The translations under genes were made by a program, and so were the position numbers. Below, piece after piece: positions 1 to 11,189 of a DNA stretch of 64,000 nt (position 1 is the stretch's first letter; the number at the start of each line of letters is the position of its first letter). This DNA is from Blasia pusilla (lineage: Eukaryota > Marchantiophyta > Marchantiopsida > Blasiales). The DNA lies in contig CM114275.1 of assembly GCA_050084515.1 (NCBI GenBank), positions 15,686,001-15,750,000 of the forward strand, written 5' to 3'. The notes beneath the pieces are model-generated. The model did not search any database. It was not told the DNA's origin and was given only the letters and a program-made list of their open reading frames with translations.

Positions 1-680
1 TTTAGGATCTTTTTCAAGATCAGTGAATGAATGAATGACTTGTAATGTGTTTTTCAGCCTTTTGATCCTGTGGATCCCAAGGGCTTGATCTATTTACCAT
101 TTACCATTAGTGCTAGAGAAGATAAAACAACTAATTAGTATTGTCAAAGAACCCGTCGCCGAACGGTGCTTCGCCCATGAACGTCAGTTGTACTTGGTGA
201 TGACCCGGTACTTCTGTTTATGGGAGGAAAACCTGGCAGGTAGATTGAGAGCACCTTTACACTCCCATAGGAATTAGGAAGATCCAATTTCTCCCTATGG
301 ACCCATACCTTGTTGCAATCGTGGATGCGGAAGAAAGCTCCCGAATCCCAGAAGGTCTCCCAGCCATCTGCTCGGGATCAGCAAGCTGACCGACGCAATA
401 AGCAACACGAAGATCATCTGTCTTGGAGACCGCCGGGTGTATCTCCTGGGCTTCATCCTCGAACGAAGCCGAAGATCTAGAAGAGGGATAGGAGTGCTAT
501 CCCCAACACGTCTCCTACCACTTCACAGTAGGACGAAGAGTCAACGTGGAATCCCTTTGGGGACGAAGGGGACGAGGGGCCGGCCAGACCGATCAGATCG
601 GAACCTCAAGTCCGGGACATAGCAGCCAAATTTTCCCAATGGCTAACACTCCTAAGATATCCTACGTTTGCGTGAGGACG
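1..680 (+). other. 5' leader of Element A
   Basis: No gene is supported here. The stretch precedes the Gag core and has only short open frames. Bases 81-111 recur without change at 15737-15767, inside a filler insertion in the integrase. No convincing tRNA primer-binding site was found. Confidence 0.4.
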
Positions 681-2100
681 AAGAGATGACCTCGATAACT
701 TTGTGCTCGAGTTTACCCATGTAGCTAAGGCTAATGGGGAAGGCTCGGAGGAGGATTTGTTACGTGTATTCTCGGGTTTAGGCAAGTCAATGGTTTGAGG
801 GCCGGGGGTGAGCAGATGTCATTGAAAGCAGGAAGAGGGTACTTGAGGCCTTTCTTCATGAATTCCGCAACTTGGAGTTCGAGGACAGGCTTCTGACGAA
901 GCTTCGGGATTTGAAACGGAAAAAGAAGGAAACCCTGAGAGGGAATACACCCAAAGGTTCCGAAGTCTTGTTGATAAACTTGAACAAACAACCACCTCAC
1001 GATTGGTAGACAAGTTTTTGTCGGGACTATCCAAGGAGATGTATGGGTATTTCCGCGGGGGCCAACGAGACTCTCTAGAAGCAGTCATCACATCAGCAAA
1101 GGCGTACGAAGCCTCCGAGAAGTGTCAAAAAATGCAAAGACGGCGTCATCAACGGCGAGGCTCTTCGCACATGAGTTCTTCCTCAGAGGATGAAGCATCC
1201 TCTACAGACACCGAAGCCTCCACGGATGGCACAAAGGAGTCCATAGACTCCAAAGTGTCGAAAAACACGAAGACGACATCATCAACGGCGACGCTCTTTG
1301 CACACGAGTTCTTCCTCAGAGGACAAAGCGTCCTCTATAGACACCGAAGCCTCCGCGGATGGCACGACGGAGTCCACAGGCTCCGAAGAGGACCCGAAAT
1401 CCAAACGGAAGAGACGTACACGCCACCGCACTCCCAAGCGAGGAAAGAAAGGCAAGCCTACCAAGCATGGACCCCGAAGGTCTGTCAGTCCAATACGAGG
1501 GACATTGAAGAAGTTGGGCAAGTCTGCCATAGAGGAGTTAAGTAAACAATTGGCGAAGTTGAAAGTACATCTGGCGGCCCAAAAGGACCCCAGAAGAAGA
1601 CTAGGTTTGGTGAGACCCAACGTGTGGTGCAGTGCTTGCGGAACCCAAGGGCATACTACTCAGGAATGTCACCTCCACAGAGATTTACGTTGGATCTCGG
1701 AAGAACCAACGGCGGAAGAAGGGTGGTATGAAGCCAAACAATGGGAAGGATGTTATGCAATCCAAGCCATGCCAACTCCTAATTCAGGACAAAGTTGGAT
1801 CCCAAGATATGTACCCCCGGAGTACATGGAGCAGCGACCCCTGAGACAGATTATGGGTGCGGCGGCCTTCTCACCACCAATAAAAAGTAATTGTTGTTAT
1901 AACTGTAGGGCGGCCAACCATTAGGCCAACAATTTCCCAAACCCCAAGAGGCCCGTAGGACTCAATCCATTGTGCGGGAATTGTAAGAAAGGCGGGCATA
2001 TTTCCGTGGAGTGCCCGGAGCCCAAGGTTCCGCGATTTCTAGTCAAGTATGTAACTACCCCAACGGCACCAACAGAGTCCAAGAATGAAGTAAATGTTTA
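681..2100 (+). pseudogene. Gag of Element A (broken)
   Basis: The Gag core is readable around 850-1130 (motifs such as FLHEFRNLEFEDRLL and FLSGLSKEMYGYFR), followed by a Ser/Glu-rich and then Lys/Arg-rich linker. The CCHC zinc knuckle at 1628-1669 fits C-x2-C-x4-H-x4-C (CSACGTQGHTTQEC). A second complete knuckle lies at 1973-2014 (CGNCKKGGHISVEC), and a partial one (CYNCRAANH) just before it ends in a stop. Stops between 620 and 850, plus a frame change inside the linker, show it cannot be translated whole. In this family Gag forms the particle and packages the element RNA. Confidence 0.75.
1147..1390 (+). repeat. Tandem duplication in gag, period 133 bp
   Basis: The stretch starting CATCAACGGCGA at 1147 recurs at 1280, and similarity runs on through the Ser/Glu-rich linker to about 1385. 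The copies differ at scattered bases. The period of 133 is not a multiple of three, so the second copy is read in a new frame. Confidence 0.8.
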
Positions 2101-3330
2101 GCTCGTCCGAGTGGAGGAGTTGGTATCCCCTAAAGCAAGGCGAGTAACCATTAGGGAAGAGGAGGCCGATGGGACGGCAAGTGAAGACTCCTCGGAGTGG
2201 CCATCGGAACTCGTGAACAAAGCTCTCGCGGTCACCACAAGGTCCAAAACCCAGACCGAAGGGAAAACCAAAATCCGGATAGGCATTTCGTCTTCGTGCG
2301 AAGTCAAAGACCCCAAGAAGACCAAAGGTGGTGATACCTTCCGCGTCGGAAAAGCCATTCTCAAAGGAGATTTTGAACCTGCCTTCGACCGAAGTCATCC
2401 CAAGTACTTCCATCAGGATGTCAAGGAACAAGTTTGGGACCAGGTCCGCGCGGACCGACACCAAGAACGGGGATCACAGCCACCTTCAGAGACCTTGAAG
2501 GCAGGAAAAGCGCCAGTAGTACAAGTCACTATCACGTCGCCGGTGGTTTTAGAGGCCTACGACTTACTCCGGGATTTGGCATCAACCCTGGCAAATATCA
2601 CCTTATTACAGCTGCTAATGGATAACCCAGTTTATGGTAAAATCCTGCAGCAGTGGAAGATGAGCCGTAAAAAAACCAAGAAGCCGTCAACGGGTCTGCC
2701 GATGGTGGACTTATTCCGCATTGAAGTAGAAGATTTGGGAGCCCCGGAAGTCGAAGCCGAGATCGACAGGCACACCATTAAGAAAGTTCCCATTGACTCG
2801 GGGAGTGCCATCAATATTATGACAACACAAACAACCTAGGCCCTGGGGTACATGAAGTACGAGCCCACCGACAAGTACCTACGATTCGCAGACTTGTCCC
2901 AGAAGCGACCCCTCGGACAGGTCATGCAAGTCCCAACGATGCTGGGGCCGTGCTCTTTTTGTTGGATTACTTAGTGTTGCAGCCCTTAACGGCCACTGGC
3001 TATCCCTTGCTTATTGGAAGACCGTGGCTTTACGTTGCGAGAGTGACCACTGACTGGAAAAGAAGACCGTTTACGATCCATGCTCCAAACCAGGTCCCCA
3101 AACGACTTATCAAGCTGTCATGGAAATCACGACCACCTCAAGGAGAAACGCCACCGACCGATGATGGCTATACGTCAGACTTAGAGCAAACTACAACTAC
3201 TGAGTCCTCTTCTAACGTATATTTTTTAGAATGCTATGAAATAGATGAAGAGTTGACAGCTTGCAAAAAAAGGTCGACCCGGGAGGAAGAGAAGCTAGGT
3301 CATAGCACATTCCAGGTCACGTAAAAAAAT
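2101..3330 (+). pseudogene. Protease region of Element A
   Basis: An open frame (2111-2839) carries the retropepsin-type active-site motif DSGSAIN at 2795-2815, preceded by IKKVPI. It stops soon after, and the second half (for example a GYPLLIGRPWLY segment near 3000-3030) continues in another frame to 3324. The order Gag, protease, RT is as in other Ty3 elements. The aspartate-Ser-Gly triad is retained, but the frame breaks mean no functional enzyme is expected. Confidence 0.65.
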
Positions 3331-3351
3331 ATGGTTTAAGAAAAAGACTAC

Positions 3352-4560
3352 GTGCAAGTCTTAATTACAAGTCAGAAGTCTCTACGCCTCTCGGTGGATT
3401 TGTCTCCAGTAGATCTCATTAAGTATAAAAACTTATTGTTTGAGTATTTGGATGTATTTGCGTACTCCATGGATGAAATGAAAGGTATTCCTGCACGGTA
3501 TGGTGAACACCGGTTTGATCTAAAAGAAGGTGCGGTCCCGGTGCGGATGAGGCAGTATCGCCTCAACCCGAAATACTCATTGTTAATCAAAGACAAAATT
3601 GACCAGCGTATTGAAGCAGGAATAATTTATCCCGTGTTAAGTAGCAAGTGGGTGTTGCCCATTGTGATTGTACCCAAAAAGAAAACGGGAAAAAACAGAG
3701 TATGGCAGGATTATCGGAAATTGAATTCGGCCACTTTGAAGGACCTTGGACAATTGGGATGATGGTCCTTCAAAGTGGCCAAATTCAATTCCCGATAACC
3801 CGAGTACCCATCCAAAAAGGTATAGCGCATGTGGTCGGAAACTTTGTCCAAGGTCGCCACGGGATGATGGTCCTTCAAAGTGGCCGAATTCAATTTCCGA
3901 TATTCGGATTATTGGAAATTGAATTCGGCCACTTTGAAGGACAGCATTTTGGATAAAGTTGACGGCCACGAGCGTTATACCTTTTTGGACGGGTACTCGG
4001 GTTATAACCATGTATCCATTGGAGAGAAAGATCGGCCCCTCACAACCTTCACCACGGACAGGGGCACCTTCGCGTATCGTGTAATGCCGTTTGGGTTGTG
4101 CAATGCGCATGCCACCTTCCAACGGATGATGATTTCCATCTTCCAAGAGTATCTCCGGAAGTATGTCGAAGTTTTCCTCGACGACTTTTGTATCTTCAGT
4201 ACAGAAGCCGCACACTTGCAAAAACTAGAATTAACCCTGGCTCGCTGTCGCGAAGTGTATTTATCTCTTCATCCTGAAAAATCATATATTGCCATGAAAC
4301 AAGGGATTTTGTTGGGACACCGAGTGTCTGCCCAAGGAATCGAAGTCGATAAGGCCAAAGTGGATATTTTTATCACATTGGAACCATCCACAAATATCAG
4401 AGAATTGAGAGGTTTCCTGGGCCACGTCGGATATTACCGAAGGTTTATTAAGGATTATGCGGTAAAAGCAGGAGCCCTAACCACGTTACTTAAAAAGGCC
4501 ACCGAATGGGAGTGGACCCCACCCTGCCAAGCAGCATTTGAAGCATTAAAGGAAGCATTG
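3352..4560 (+). pseudogene. Reverse transcriptase of Element A, disrupted by an inverted rearrangement
   Basis: The N-terminal RT part (GAVPVRMRQYRLNPKYSLLI, then VPKKKTGKNRVWQDYRKLN) is read to about 3750. The frame then meets a rearranged block (3710-3960) before resuming at LDKVDGHERYTFLDGYSGYN. The polymerase site is FLDD at 4174-4185, preceded by [19 protein letters not shown] thumb/connection segment (LRGFLGHVGYYRRFIKDYAV) ends the domain. The rearrangement removes continuity between the fingers and palm motifs. Confidence 0.85.
3710..3960. repeat. Nested inverted duplication inside RT
   Basis: A segment encoding RKLNSATLKD occurs four times: forward near 3715-3745, inverted near 3763-3793, inverted near 3868-3900, and forward near 3911-3944. 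Between the inverted copies lies an inverted copy of the following RT sequence (minus strand, DKVSDHMRYTFLDGYSGY). Long self-complementary arms result. Confidence 0.85.
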
Positions 4561-5060
4561 CGAACGGCTCCCGTGCTTTGGTCCCCCGACTGGGCAAACC
4601 CCTTCCACGTATATGTTGACACATCGTCGTTTGCAATTGGAGTGGTGCTCAACCAACTAGATGATAACAAACACGATTACCCGGTTTATTACGCAGGCCG
4701 GCAAACAAAAATATACCACTACCGAAAGGAAGGCGTTGGGAATGGTCTTCTCTTGCAAAAAGTTCCGTCATTATTTATTAGGGTATGAGTTTGTCTTTCA
4801 TGTAGACCATTTTGCACTCCGACCGTTAATGGTCAAGGCGGACCTTTCAGGTTGCATTGTGCAATGGATCTTGTTACTCCAGGAATTTACATTTGATGTC
4901 ATTACCCGTGCCGGAAGGGTCCATACCAACGCATATTTTCTCTCCCGGCTGCAGATAACAAACGCAGATCTCACACAGTCCTTGGACGACACCTTTCCCG
5001 ATGAGGACTTGTTCCAAATCACTGAGGACCGATTGCGCCAATCCCTCTATGAAGATATTT
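4561..5060 (+). pseudogene. RNase H of Element A
   Basis: The segment follows RT directly. It reads PFHVYVDTSSFAIGVVLNQL (first catalytic Asp in YVDTSS), then, after a frameshift near 4700, ERKALGMVFSCKKFRHYLLG and LQEFTFDVITRAG ... NAYFLSRLQ. These are the usual landmarks of a Ty3 RNase H and the tether that follows it. The frameshift shows decay. Confidence 0.75.
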
Positions 5061-5331
5061 TTCGTTTCTTGATTACCTTGCAACTTCCAACCCCTATGAC
5101 AGCGGAGGAACGAGCAGTATTTTTACATAAAATAGGACCTTATGAGTTGTGTCAGGGAGTACTATTCAAATTGGGTGCTGATGAAGAGTATCGGCGATGC
5201 TTGGAAGCAGAAGAAATTCCCCAGGTCATATGAGCCATGCATGCGGCCGATTCTGGGGGACACTATGCTCTTAAAATTACTGTCCAGAAAATCTTGGCCA
5301 CGCATTACTGGTGGCCAACTATGTACAAAGA
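5061..5331 (+). pseudogene. Integrase N-terminus of Element A (left piece)
   Basis: The zinc-binding part of integrase begins here; GHYALKITVQKILATHYWWP is read around 5256-5315. The reading breaks at 5332 where Element B1 starts. The same frame resumes after 15024 as GHFIQSCDACQRAG, so the two pieces were once one domain. Confidence 0.8.
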
Positions 5332-5696
5332 TGTCATGACCATACGGATTATGTCGTAGAGTATGGTGTGCTGGTAGAGGCCATTCCTTATGTAGGACCG
5401 TAGTGGCTTGGTAGAGATGCGGTTCCATACATAGGGTTGGGGGTTACTCACTTGGGGTGACTTTCCCAAAGGGGCCCGCTCTTAGGTTGGAGGATATAAG
5501 GTGGCTTGCCCTCAAAGAACGATCAGTTCTTTGAGTTGAGCTGTTGCGTTGGGAGTTAGCCTTGGTAGTGAGTAGAGCTCTTGGCTATGGTGTTTCCATA
5601 AGCCGACCTAGATTCTCCCATCGTGGAGTGGATTTGGCTCGATTGTATGTGATTGTAAATGTGTTTTATGACGATGGAGGTCTTTCACGGATTTCA
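5332..5696 (+). repeat. Terminal repeat A1 of Element B1
   Basis: These 365 bases match 14546-14914 (A2) closely, from TGTCATGACC to GGATTTCA. Unlike A2, the copy is not followed by the roughly 105-base B segment but directly by the leader. It contains a TATA-like box and the conserved hairpin. Confidence 0.85.
5490..5535 (+). promoter_or_regulatory. TATA-like box and start-proximal hairpin in the LTR
   Basis: GGATATAAGG lies at about 5492-5501. A perfect 10-bp inverted repeat, CTCAAAGAAC and GTTCTTTGAG with a 5-base loop, follows at 5511-5535, where transcription would be expected to start. The same hairpin is in the other copies at 14727-14751, 37616-37640 and 52395-52419; the arms are invariant and the loop varies. 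Confidence 0.6.
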
Positions 5697-7149
5697 CTCA
5701 AAGAAGCTGGAGTAGATCGATGGTAGCCGATTGTAGATCAAGAGGGATCAGTTAGGGTGATTGTGTACTCGGCCGTGGATGTTCGTGGCTTGTGGCCTAT
5801 GTTGGAGGTGTGAATCTGGTGCGCGGTTGGTTGGGAAAGAAGCGCCTTGCTGAGAGCTTTCCAACGCTGTAGATCGCTGGATTTCGTCAAGGGAGTTGGA
5901 AGTTATCAAGCATTGAAGATTCTGGTCGTGTTCGACGGTTTTACGATGTGGAGAGCTTGGAGTGCGGAAGCTCTGTTGAAGTTCATCCAGATCGGGTGAG
6001 AGGTTCCTATTGCTACTTGTATTGTGATCTCATGTGAAGCTATCTCGCTCGAGTGCGTGGGGCGTTGGATTTCTGCGTGCATGAAACTTAGCGGATTTGC
6101 GGTTCTAGAGGTGTATGGATGACAAGTTTATCGATTTTTAGCTCGGAGTACGGAGCTCGGTTGTAGCTGAGTTTTTGTGTGGAGATAGCTATGGTGGTCA
6201 ATTGAATTCTGATCGAAACAAGATTTGATTTCGGTCACGTATTTGTGAAGTAATTTCTGATAGAAATTTCGCGGACTAGCTCAAGGTCTGATGGTGGACA
6301 GCGGATCGGAGGGGCTGGTTGGTTGGTGACTCGTTCATTTTTTGAGATGCCTATCCGGTTGGGGGCGCCCTGGTTGGACCTCTCTCCATAGCAAAGCATG
6401 GCAAAGCGTGGCAATAGGGGCATGTCTCGAGCATTTCTCGGCGTTTCGAGGCTTCGAGGCAACTCGTGGTAGCTCGGGATGAGTGGGCGTGAGAGGCGGA
6501 GTAAGGAGCAAGGAGCAAGCAAGCAAGCTTGCTTTCTTGGGCGTGAGGCAATTTTTGCAGGATTTGGGATTTGAGTTTTGCATAATGGTCACCCATCTTT
6601 GGGCTATTCTGCTGGAGGACGCTTAAGCTGCCGAGTTCTTAACTATGCCGGTGTATCATTGTTGTAGCTCATTTGGTCTTTGTTCGTAGATGTGTTAGGC
6701 GCTTTATGCATCTCAGGTTTTTGGTTGATGTACCTCTAGTGCATAGTACGGTGTAGCCTCTCCATGCAGGTGGTATTTTCAGGTGTTGCGCGTTCGACTA
6801 GCACGTCATCGACCCGCGGAGGAGTAGCTATTGCGTTAGATTTGTGTGGTGGGTTTTGTGGATTCAGAGGGCACCACGTTTGGTGGATTGTGTTACCTTG
6901 ATTTCCATTTGCGATTGGAGGGTTGTTGTTGGATTTCCTGTGTTTGGATCCCCTCCATCGTGCTTCTTGCTTGCGCGCCCATTGTTAGGGTTGACGCTGA
7001 TTTCCAGAGTAGTGTTTCTCTTGTGTGCTACCGATAGTGAGGCTGGAGGGATGACGAGTAGATTGTGGGAGACTTCTTGTGGTGATGACAAGTTAGGTTG
7101 CCTACACCCATAGCTAGTAGAGCTAGAATAGTATAGCGACATCGGCGTC
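5697..7149 (+). other. Long leader of Element B1
   Basis: No coding domain was recognised in these 1.45 kb between repeat A1 and Gag. Part of the stretch (about 6410-7140) is also kept in the deletion derivative B4 at 37740-38460. That indicates element sequence rather than host sequence. Confidence 0.6.
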
Positions 7150-8420
7150 ACTTGGTAATTTGGTGGTGGTGCGGCATCGGCGTTGGTCATCACGGAGTGT
7201 CGGGTGGTCTGGTTGGGGACCGTGGTGCGGGCGGTGGTGGTTTCACACGGAGTGGATTTAGGTATCGGCTACCTTTTGCACTTCCGACGGTTGATGAAGA
7301 GGAGGACGAAGGTGCTCCAAACGCCGAGTCTTCTACGTTGTTATCGAGTGTTGCGGCTCCATTGATTTGGGACATGGGCGGTGGATATGGGGCCATGAAG
7401 GGCCCCTGACGATACTGGTGCAAAGTGGGTACCATTGAGTTGGAGGACTTCATGCAGGAGTTTGATACGTGGTGTGATATGCGGATGTTGCGGAACGCAT
7501 GCGTTATTTACACCCCTTCTTGGCTTGGAAGGGTTGTTTTCGCACTTGGAAGGACCACCCATGGATGATTACCATGAGTTTAGGAAGGACCATGTTCTTT
7601 GAGATTGAGGCATGGAGACAATATTGGTCTCCAGGCTATGTGTCTATCACCCATGGTGGTATTGGTAGTAGTGCTCCTACTATGCCACCCCCGATTGCCC
7701 GTGAGTGGTGCAGTCTGAGCCGGAGTGGGGGTACCGGTGGAGGTACTAGTGCCCCACCATCGTTTAGCCGGTTGCGAGAGTTCTTCAAGAGGTTGAAGAA
7801 GAACTATCAAGGAGTGAAGACGGAGAAGTTGAGGAATCTTCAGGACTTTGAGCGAAAGGCGGTGAGAGTCTTCGTGAGGCATACAGCGTATCGACGCTTG
7901 ATTTCGATTACCTAGGTGTGGCGAGGATCGAGCGATCGATTTTGGTATGGGATCTTGGGAGATTTACGCCGTAGGGTGCGTGATGCTACTCTTATGAGTG
8001 ATGATTCACCCACATTGACCCATGTGTTTGCTCTATCGAGAAGATTGAGCTTAACATGGTGAAGGAGAGAGTGGTGACATCCGCATTGATGAGGGATACA
8101 ACTACTACTTCGTGTTCGGCCGCCCACCTCACAATCTCGTAGTAGTGGTGGTGGTAGTAGTAGTGGGAGTCGTGGGGGTACACGCGACCTCGTCAAGTCC
8201 TAGAGGACATTTGTGCGAGACCATTGCCTTCATTTGTGCCTGCGGCAAGGGCGATCATGTTGGACATGTGGAGGTGATCATGTTAGGAAGTTTTGTCCCC
8301 AAGAGGATGGGAGGCGGACTTTGGAGGATGGGCCTCGATCGGCCCCAACTCAGTGTGATCATTTGCGGGAGACTAGGTCATCCTCGAGAACGTTGCTTTG
8401 ATCTTCATCCGAGTTGAGAT
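7150..8420 (+). pseudogene. Gag of Element B1 (broken)
   Basis: A Gag-like helical core is read around 7430-7915 (ELEDFMQEFDTWCDM, then SRLREFFKRLKKNYQG and NLQDFERKAVRVFVRH). A zinc knuckle follows at 8258-8296 (CWTCGGDHVRKFC, C-x2-C-x3-H-x4-C). A second knuckle-like segment at about 8364-8397 (CGRLGHPRERC) is in another frame, so a frameshift separates them. The position upstream of protease and the paired knuckles support Gag. An Arg/Gly-rich stretch (8430-8490) follows. Confidence 0.65.
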
Positions 8421-8799
8421 CAGGCCATGGCCGTGGTGGAGTAGCTCCGAGAGGCCGAGGTGGTAGAGGTGGTAGGGTGGACCGGTGGTTGGAGAGCCTA
8501 CGGTGGCTACCCCTACCACTCTACGACAATCGACTATGGTTGCCGGGATTGAGCTTGATTGGAGCGAGAAGTTGGCTACTATGGTGGTATCCAAAGCATA
8601 GATCGAGTTCGGGAGCGAGGGCTTCCACCTCTTATGGAGGATGATCTCTCTTATATGGCGAGTGAAAAGACAACGAGTTGAGGCATCGGTGCGATTCTGA
8701 GGAGCCACTCGGCGTCGAGCCACGTGGTGCTCTTGTGGAGTTGGACCTGACGAGGGGTGAGGTGGGAGGCGAGCTAGGCTGCCCTGATCATTCTTGTTG

Positions 8800-9725
8800 T
8801 CGAGGTGCTTAGGACTCCATCCATGGTTCCTCACGCGAGCCTATTGAGCGGCAGTGGGGCCGAGGCATCTACATCGCGTGTAGTAGACACGGATGCGGCA
8901 TCAATGCGATGTGCGGATGGCAACTTGGTGTTGGGATCCCCATTGTTTTCGGCCACGGAGCGATGGCTTTAGGAGTTGACTTAGCTCTGTATTTGATTAG
9001 CGACCCACGTTGTGTGAGCGTGGGGATATTCTTGCTACACGTGTTGAGGTGGATGAGGGTGTTGCGGTGGAGCGACCCTCTATGTCGGGAGTAGCATTGA
9101 GTACCGGTGCTACTTAGCGGCGGCGGCGGCGAAGATGGATGCATTACCGGCCGGCCAGCCATTGATCGTGAGAGGCTTACACTGGTGTATGTATGTTGGA
9201 CAACCGGGTGGGATCTTCCGATTGGTGAGTCCTACAGACAGTGTATAGAGACCGGATAGAGTCTTGTTAGACTCGGTGCCCAACCTTTGATGTTGGGAAA
9301 GGCGGCATGTATTGGTTTGGGTATTCGGAGGTCGAGCTTGAGCCTTGCCCATTCATTCAAACATCACTTGGAGGAGCCAATGATAGGTCTCAATTCATGA
9401 CACGGGAGAAGTTTTCTGCAGTTGAGACCAGATCATGTGGATCGATAGCTCCCGGTTGGGAGTATCTGCGGTAGTCACATCGGCCGAGTCGTATGATGTA
9501 CTAGTTGGAGGAGCAATATTGTACCCGATGGGTTTTGGATGGATGGATTTGGGTGAGACAGCGTCTTATAGACCAGGTTGGCATCCGAGGGGATGGACGT
9601 ATGAGCCAAGTTCTGTGAGATTTATTTACGGGGCTCGACCAGGAGGGTCTTCCCAACAAAGTGTTAGCATCTGTGGGCTGGTTTTAGTGGAGTAGTCACT
9701 TGGCCAGGAGACTTTTTGGAGGGTA
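8800..9725 (+). pseudogene. Protease region of Element B1 (broken)
   Basis: The region matches 39481-40640 of copy B2 in content and order. Recognisable pieces are NLVLGSPLFSATE near 8925-8960 and SSRLGVSAVVTSAESYDVLV around 9445-9505, followed by GGAILYPMGF. The YDVLVGG-type segment resembles the flap-to-C-terminal half of retroviral-type proteases, but the Asp-Thr/Ser-Gly triad is not intact here. Many stops are present. The assignment rests on position and weak motif resemblance. Confidence 0.45.
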
Positions 9726-9729
9726 ATGT

Positions 9730-10960
9730 TTTCGCTATGGATTCTCTCTGCGCATGAGGAGGTAGAGGAGGTCCCTATTTTTGCAGCGGTGGCATCCTCA
9801 TCGTTGGATGTGCCACTTTGGAGTTCGGCGGTGCACTACGGCGGGAGGCGTCGCCTAGTGCAGAGGAGGCTTGGTGTGAGGTTGTTATACCTCACGAGGA
9901 AGAGGAGGCCCCACGGCCGACTCCTACCGGCCCGATTGGATTATCCCCTTTGGATACTACACCCATTGTATGGCGGTATCCGCGGAGGGCATTTGTGTGT
10001 TAGATCTCTTTGGTGGGATAAGCACTTTGGTTTGGTCAGTAGTGTTGCAGGCGGTATTCTGTGCGGAGATACGTGTATGTGGAGCGAGATGAGACGGCCC
10101 GAGAGAGTCTCATCCCGACATATTGGTCGATTGATGCGGAGATATCCCGAGTTGTTGCCACCATCGGCTATTCGTGGGTATCGGCGTGCTTTACCATCAC
10201 ACATTGCATTGTTAGGCGCGGGACCTTGAGAGAATTGGTCTGTGGATTTGGTGATTCTTTGGATGGCCATGTCGGGGTCATACACGTCTTTGGTCGTGGT
10301 GAGGGATTACATGACCCTAGGTCTCGATTGTTTTGGGAGATGTTACGGGTGTTACGACATCTTGAGTTCATCGAGCACGTGCTCTAGCTTACATTCGGAG
10401 AATGTTCCATTGTTGGGTGACATTCGGACCGGATGATGGCGAGTGTTCATGAGTGCGCTCTTGGATTGGACCAGCGGTGTTGTTGGATGCAGCTTGAGTT
10501 GGCTCGCGTGCACATCGCCCACGCTTGTGGTGGACAAACTTGTTGCCTAGGGAGGTTCTCGTCGAGCATATGATGCGGTCTGGCGGGATCCTCGCCTTAC
10601 GGTGGATAGTATCTTGAATCTTGGCGACTTTCTCAAGTGGTGAGGGTTATTGATCGGTCACCCATGGCGGTGGTGAACCGTGTGGGCCAACCTAGGATAG
10701 CACTACCCACATTTGTGAGTTTTCCGCATCACATGCCTGAGGAAGGTGGTCCAAGGGGCTTGTATGGGATTCTCATGTCGGCAGTTGGTGGAGCCTACTT
10801 GATGAGAGAGAGCGTGCGATGGGATTTACTCTTTGGCGTGGCGGTTGCTTCTATTTCTAAGGCTTCACGACGTCATGTGTTGGGTCGGCCATGGACCTGA
10901 ATTGTTTGACTTGGATTTTGAGTCTTGGTATGGCGAGCAGCGTCGACTTCGGACTATGTC
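9730..10960 (+). pseudogene. DNA (cytosine-5) methyltransferase domain of Element B1 (broken)
   Basis: The motifs of a C5 methyltransferase occur in canonical order across shifted frames. Motif I is VLDLFGGIST (9997-10026). Motif II is RRYVYVERDE (near 10065-10094). Motif IV is GWPC with the Pro-Cys codons at 10267-10272. GEGLHDPRSRLFWEMLRVL follows (10300-10356), then motif VI ENV (10398-10406). The motif IX/X tail reads SKASRRHVLG (10855-10884). This enzyme class methylates carbon 5 of cytosine through the Cys of motif IV. It lies between protease and RT, exactly as in copy B2, so it is part of the element and not a host gene. Several frameshifts and stops make this copy inactive. Confidence 0.82.
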
Positions 10961-11189
10961 TGTGGGTCTTCCACCCCTTGTAATGAGCTCGATGGCTACT
11001 TTGGGGACGGTAGAGGCATCGGTGAAGCGAGGAGAGTAGTATTTTGCATCCTTGGAGTGAATGGGATGAAATGGTGGGCATGTGGAGTTGGTTGCTCATC
11101 TTTGGAGGAGGAGTTATTTGCTCGAGATGATGGTGTAGCTAAGGGTGTATCATCTTGTGAGGGGGTTGCGTAGCGACCAATGGCATCGT

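Noticed and set aside
9930-10960. Methyltransferase motifs read as a host DNMT gene or pseudogene
   Set aside because: The same domain lies at the same place, between protease and RT, in two separate Element B copies. It has no introns and shares lesions of element type, so it belongs to the element.
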